Translations under genes and position numbers: made by a program | Part shown: piece by piece, positions 5,183 through 8,087 of the stretch | How positions within the stretch are numbered: the stretch's first letter is position 1 | Layout of the letters: each line of letters begins with the position of its first letter | Notes under the pieces: generated by a model | What the model saw: only the letters and a program-made list of their open reading frames with translations | Told to the model about the DNA's origin: nothing | Databases searched by the model: none | DNA from: Candidatus Bathyarchaeota archaeon | Lineage (GTDB): Archaea; Thermoproteota; Bathyarchaeia; Bathyarchaeales; UBA233 | DNA: 8,087 bases | Assembly: GCA_003661945.1 (NCBI GenBank) | Contig: QMXC01000040.1 | Coordinates: 1-8,087, forward strand | Direction: 5' to 3'

Positions 5183-7351
5183 TTATGTTTTATCGCTTAT
5201 TATACGTGTTATCGGGAGCAGTAGCACAGCTTCTTTTGGTTTCAATTTTACGATCACCTTTCCTTTTTTAGGCTTAAATGGCTCATTGGTTAGTGCATCA
5301 TTAAACTGTTTTTCCGTTTTTACAGTGAATAGAAACTCTTGGTCACCGTTATTTATCAGGGCTAGGGCTTCGTGATCTTCGTATATTCTTTTGAATGCGT
5401 AGACGTTTTTTTCGTTGTCTATCAGTATCGCTTCGAATTCTCCGTGGGTTAGGGCTTTGTTTTGCTTCCGTATTTGTATTAGTTTTTTGTGGTATTCGAG
5501 GATTTCGTTGTTCCAGTCTTTAGGGTTCCACGGCATGGTTCTTCTGCAGTCCGGGTCTCCTCCTCCTTCTAAGCCTATTTCGTCTCCATAATAGATTGCT
5601 GGAGCGCCGGGTAGAGTCATCTGAAGAAAAACTGCAAGTTTAACTTTGTTGATGTCGCCTTTACAGAGAGTCAGTATCCGCGGAGTGTCATGACTTCCTA
5701 ATAGATTATACATGACGAATAGAGATTTTCGCGGAAGCAGTGCCTTAAACCTCATAAGTCTTTCATGAAACTCCTCAGCGCGAATCCTCTCGAAAACTAC
5801 GAAATCAAGGATAGCTTGTCTCAACCCATAATTCATTATAGCGTCAAACGCTTCGCCTACCCACATGCTAGGGTCAGAATTGTGATTTCCAAACTCCGCC
5901 AGCATGTAAACTTCCGGCTTAAGCGCCTTAAGCCTTTTCCGCAGTTTCTTCCAGAATTCGAGGGGCACTCCGAAGGCTACGTCAAATCTCCATCCGTCAA
6001 TATCTGCCTCTTCAATCCAATATTCAGCCACGCGCATAAAGTATTCCGCGGTCTCCGGATTCAGCATGTTCAGCTTCGGCATAAAGGAAACCCCCGCAAA
6101 CGTTTCATAGGACGGCGGAAACTTCATCATCAACCGAAAACGCCATTTAGGGGGTAAGGGTAGAAACCGCAGAAGCTTTTCGAGAAACCTTCTTTTTCTA
6201 ACCGGGAATTTTCGAATGAAATACCAGTCTTTGTATGCGGAGTTTCTTCCTTTCTCTCTCACATCGCGAAAAGCCCAAAAATCATCTGAAGAATGATTGA
6301 AAACCGCATCGATGACTATCCTTATTCCTTTCCTGCGGGCTTCTTTTACCAAGAGCTTTAGAGTTTCATTATCACCGAAATGCGGGTCTATGTTGAAATA
6401 GTCTTGAACGTCGTATTTGTGGTTTGTTTTGGAACAGAACACCGGGGTTAGATACAACGCATCTACGCCTAGACTAGCGATGTAATCAAGTTTGTCTATT
6501 ATGCCCTTCAAGTCGCCTCCAAAAAAGTTGCGGCGTGTAGGCTTCTCACCCCATCTGCAAACACCGGGAGGGTCGTTGCCTTTATCTCCGTTGTAGAATC
6601 TCTCCGGAAAAATTTGATAAAACACGGCGTTTCTAACCCATTCTGGAACCCGGAAACTCTGAGAATAGGTGTTGTCCAGTTCAAAACCTGTTACTTGTTC
6701 TCTTTGAAGAGAAGCTCCAGAAGCAGAATAATAAGCAATGGTTCCTTTATCTTCCACTTCAAAAAAGTATTGGGCGCCTCTCCGCTTCGGAACAGCTATT
6801 GTTGCTTCGTAGTATTCGAAGAACTTGTTTTGCCAAAACTTTTGCATCTTCTCCTTCTTTTTTGTCCCGCCTTTTCTGTCCGTAATAATGAGTGTAGCCC
6901 GTGTTATATCGTTCCGCTTCGCTCGAAACTTTATATGCGCCAGTTTATCGTCGACGTCTAAAAAAATGGGAGTTTGATCGTGATAGAGTCCTTCTAGGAC
7001 TATTTTTCCATCCCCTCCGAAGCATTTTGCGTCTAGAAGGGATTTTGAAACTTGCAAAACTGAGCATTCACGTCCGTAGGCGTTTCGGGTTTTTAAAGGA
7101 TTTTTCGGGTCTGATATCCATTTGTAGCCTTCTATCATGAAGGCGTAAAGATATTCTCCTGGGTAGAAGGGTAGGGTGAGCCTCCATGTTTCTCCCTCAA
7201 GTTTCATAGGATAGGCTCCGGGAAACCAGCAGGAAAAGTCGCCTACAACATAGACGTTGGTTGCTTTAACGTATCCTTTGAGGCTAAACTCTATCAGATG
7301 CTTCTTCGATTTAGTTTCTGGGTCAACCGTTACTCCTAAATCTTTCGGCAT
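5183..7351 (-). CDS. GH13_20 maltogenic amylase / neopullulanase / cyclomaltodextrinase-type enzyme (722 aa)
   Basis: Alpha-glucan hydrolase of the GH13 clan, with no signal peptide, so probably cytoplasmic; expected to cleave maltodextrins, cyclodextrins or pullulan/glycogen fragments. Domains in order: a CBM48-like N-terminal module (about 18-100: VVGDFSCW at 35-42, PGEYLYAF at 64-71, W78); a CBM34-like module (about 115-230); a TIM-barrel from about 238 (AVFYQIFPERFYNGD); and a C-terminal beta domain from about 640. GH13 motifs: DAVFNH (348-353), MPKLN (424-428, the subfamily-20 hallmark), GWRFDVAFG (453-461, nucleophile D457), acid/base E486 in LAEFGNHNSD, and LLGSHDTPR (550-558, D555). 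The two N-terminal modules and the length resemble maltogenic amylases of Staphylothermus and Pyrococcus, which have an extra N' domain. Odd points: E486 is not followed by the usual I/V-W-H, and a basic insert occupies about 384-411. The start at 7351 has no ribosome-binding site but sits about 28 bases after a TATA-like element, which fits a leaderless message. Exact specificity cannot be read from sequence. Confidence 0.9.
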   Translation of the reverse strand: MPKDLGVTVDPETKSKKHLIEFSLKGYVKATNVYVVGDFSCWFPGAYPMKLEGETWRLTLPFYPGEYLYAFMIEGYKWISDPKNPLKTRNAYGRECSVLQVSKSLLDAKCFGGDGKIVLEGLYHDQTPIFLDVDDKLAHIKFRAKRNDITRATLIITDRKGGTKKKEKMQKFWQNKFFEYYEATIAVPKRRGAQYFFEVEDKGTIAYYSASGASLQREQVTGFELDNTYSQSFRVPEWVRNAVFYQIFPERFYNGDKGNDPPGVCRWGEKPTRRNFFGGDLKGIIDKLDYIASLGVDALYLTPVFCSKTNHKYDVQDYFNIDPHFGDNETLKLLVKEARRKGIRIVIDAVFNHSSDDFWAFRDVREKGRNSAYKDWYFIRKFPVRKRRFLEKLLRFLPLPPKWRFRLMMKFPPSYETFAGVSFMPKLNMLNPETAEYFMRVAEYWIEEADIDGWRFDVAFGVPLEFWKKLRKRLKALKPEVYMLAEFGNHNSDPSMWVGEAFDAIMNYGLRQAILDFVVFERIRAEEFHERLMRFKALLPRKSLFVMYNLLGSHDTPRILTLCKGDINKVKLAVFLQMTLPGAPAIYYGDEIGLEGGGDPDCRRTMPWNPKDWNNEILEYHKKLIQIRKQNKALTHGEFEAILIDNEKNVYAFKRIYEDHEALALINNGDQEFLFTVKTEKQFNDALTNEPFKPKKGKVIVKLKPKEAVLLLPITRIISDKT

Positions 7352-7375
7352 TAGAACAAAAGAAGGGAGAAAGGG

Positions 7376-7384
7376 TTTAAATTT
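7376..7384 (-). promoter_or_regulatory. TATA-like element for a leaderless GH13 transcript
   Basis: The minus strand reads AAATTTAAA, centred about 29 bases before the ATG at 7351. No GGAG-type site exists between it and the ATG; the stretch is pyrimidine-rich. Archaeal transcription starting about 26 bases downstream would begin within a few bases of the start codon. The pyrimidine-rich stretch could also serve as a terminator of the upstream gene. Confidence 0.45.
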
Positions 7385-7390
7385 GTTCGG

Positions 7391-8087
7391 TTACTTTTTC
7401 CTTTTTCTTCGTCTTCTTAGTATGTAAACTGAGGCGCCTACAGCCGCAGCTGCACAAACACCCGCTATGGTTGCAACGAGTTCCCATGAAAGAGCTTGAG
7501 GAGTTACTTCTTCTGGCGTTGCTCTTACTGCGTAAACAGTGGCGTAAGTTTTGTCTGCTACGGAGTAAGAACTTAAAACTTCTGTTTGGTTTTTCTCCGG
7601 AGGCACGAGCATGTCAAAGACAAGCGGGTTGACGCCTTCAGATACGGCGTCGGGGTCTCCTCCTCCCGCTGTATAGTCTTCTGCTTCCACACCTACTGCT
7701 CGCATATTGTTTTCGCCGTAACCGTCCCATCCTACGACCAGAACCACGTAGCCCCATTTTTCTTCCGGTTCTCCGATGATGCTTGAGGAAATCTTAGCAA
7801 CAATTGTATCTTCGCCTTCAGCTTCTATGGTCATCAATTCAGTTTTCTTCGTCCCGTTAGCGAAGATTAGGTCGTTGCTTCCCGCCCATCCCGGGCCGAT
7901 CAGTAGAGCCATTTCCCAAGCGTCTTCCGATGTTACGTTTACTCTTGGGCCAAGCGTGTCTGTTCTTCCCGAGCCTTCAACATGGTCTGTGTCTATGTAC
8001 ATGTGTATGAACTGGAGGGAGAAACCGTTTGGTCCGTTACATGGATTTCCTCCTAAGGTTTTGAAGCGGAAACGGAACATGATGTCG
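7391..8087 (-). CDS. C-terminal part of a membrane-anchored secreted protein with glucodextranase-C domain, probably an extracellular amylopullulanase-type enzyme (partial)
   Basis: The frame is open to the right edge; 232 whole codons and the TAA stop are visible. The ATG at 8080 is internal, because the frame continues upstream (D-I-M-F-R-F). The sequence shows hallmarks of the glucodextranase C-terminal domain found at the end of archaeal amylopullulanases: F-K-T-LGGNPCNGPNGFSLQ just after the edge, IHMYIDTD, VVGWDGYG, then AGGGDPDAVSEGVNPLVFDML, then Q-T-E-VLSSYS. After a short linker a single transmembrane helix (about 22 residues, ending YIL) is followed by the basic tail RRRRKRKK, which would hold the protein in the membrane with the domain outside. 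No catalytic domain is visible, so the enzyme identity (GH57, GH13 or GH15 type) is inferred from known domain partners and from the starch context. A non-catalytic binding protein with the same tail is the alternative. The gene lies 39 bases upstream of the GH13 gene. Confidence 0.85.
   Translation of the reverse strand, partial: DIMFRFRFKTLGGNPCNGPNGFSLQFIHMYIDTDHVEGSGRTDTLGPRVNVTSEDAWEMALLIGPGWAGSNDLIFANGTKKTELMTIEAEGEDTIVAKISSSIIGEPEEKWGYVVLVVGWDGYGENNMRAVGVEAEDYTAGGGDPDAVSEGVNPLVFDMLVPPEKNQTEVLSSYSVADKTYATVYAVRATPEEVTPQALSWELVATIAGVCAAAAVGASVYILRRRRKRKK

Noticed and set aside
1..8087. tRNA or rRNA genes, CRISPR arrays, insertion sequences and long repeats
   Set aside because: Reading the gaps and the coding regions showed no CCA-ended cloverleaf, no regularly spaced repeats and no transposase. 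The window is almost fully covered by six co-directional genes.

Overview
The window looks archaeal. Starts are served by AAGGAG-type ribosome-binding sites or look leaderless behind A/T-rich TATA elements. Surface proteins carry N-terminal signal peptides and C-terminal helices followed by basic tails, one of them of the V-P-E-F type. The enzymes belong to archaeal lineages: a roughly 430-residue glycogen synthase, a longer synthase of the kind seen in Sulfolobales and Thermoproteales, and a maltogenic-amylase-like GH13 enzyme with two N-terminal accessory modules. A Bathyarchaeia-like or other TACK archaeon is my best guess, but no marker gene here proves it.

All six genes lie on the minus strand, so transcription runs from the right edge to the left. 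From right to left: (1) the C-terminal part of a membrane-anchored secreted protein with a glucodextranase-C-type domain, probably the tail of an extracellular starch or pullulan hydrolase (7391-8087, running off the right edge); (2) a cytoplasmic GH13_20 maltogenic amylase/neopullulanase (5183-7351); (3) a small secreted, C-terminally anchored protein with a DOMON-like beta domain and a PEF-type tail (4306-5142); (4) and (5) two divergent GT5 glycogen synthases overlapping by ATGA (2953-4233 and 1196-2956); (6) a secreted protein with a glucodextranase-C-type domain followed by the start of a cohesin-like domain (1-1093, running off the left edge; 364 residues visible).

Together the genes read as an alpha-glucan locus. 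Surface proteins would bind and probably cut external starch-like polymers, the GH13 enzyme would trim imported maltodextrins or stored glycogen, and the two GT5 enzymes would build glycogen. No transporter, branching enzyme or phosphorylase is inside the window. Coding density is high; the longest non-coding stretch is about 100 bases. Probable promoters lie before the cohesin gene, before the GT5 pair and before the GH13 gene, so this is a co-directional cluster with several internal promoters rather than one simple operon.

The enzymes belong to known families. The most unusual parts are the combination of a cohesin-like domain with a starch-associated surface module beside glycogen genes, the coupled pair of dissimilar glycogen synthases, and an altered acid/base region in the GH13 enzyme.
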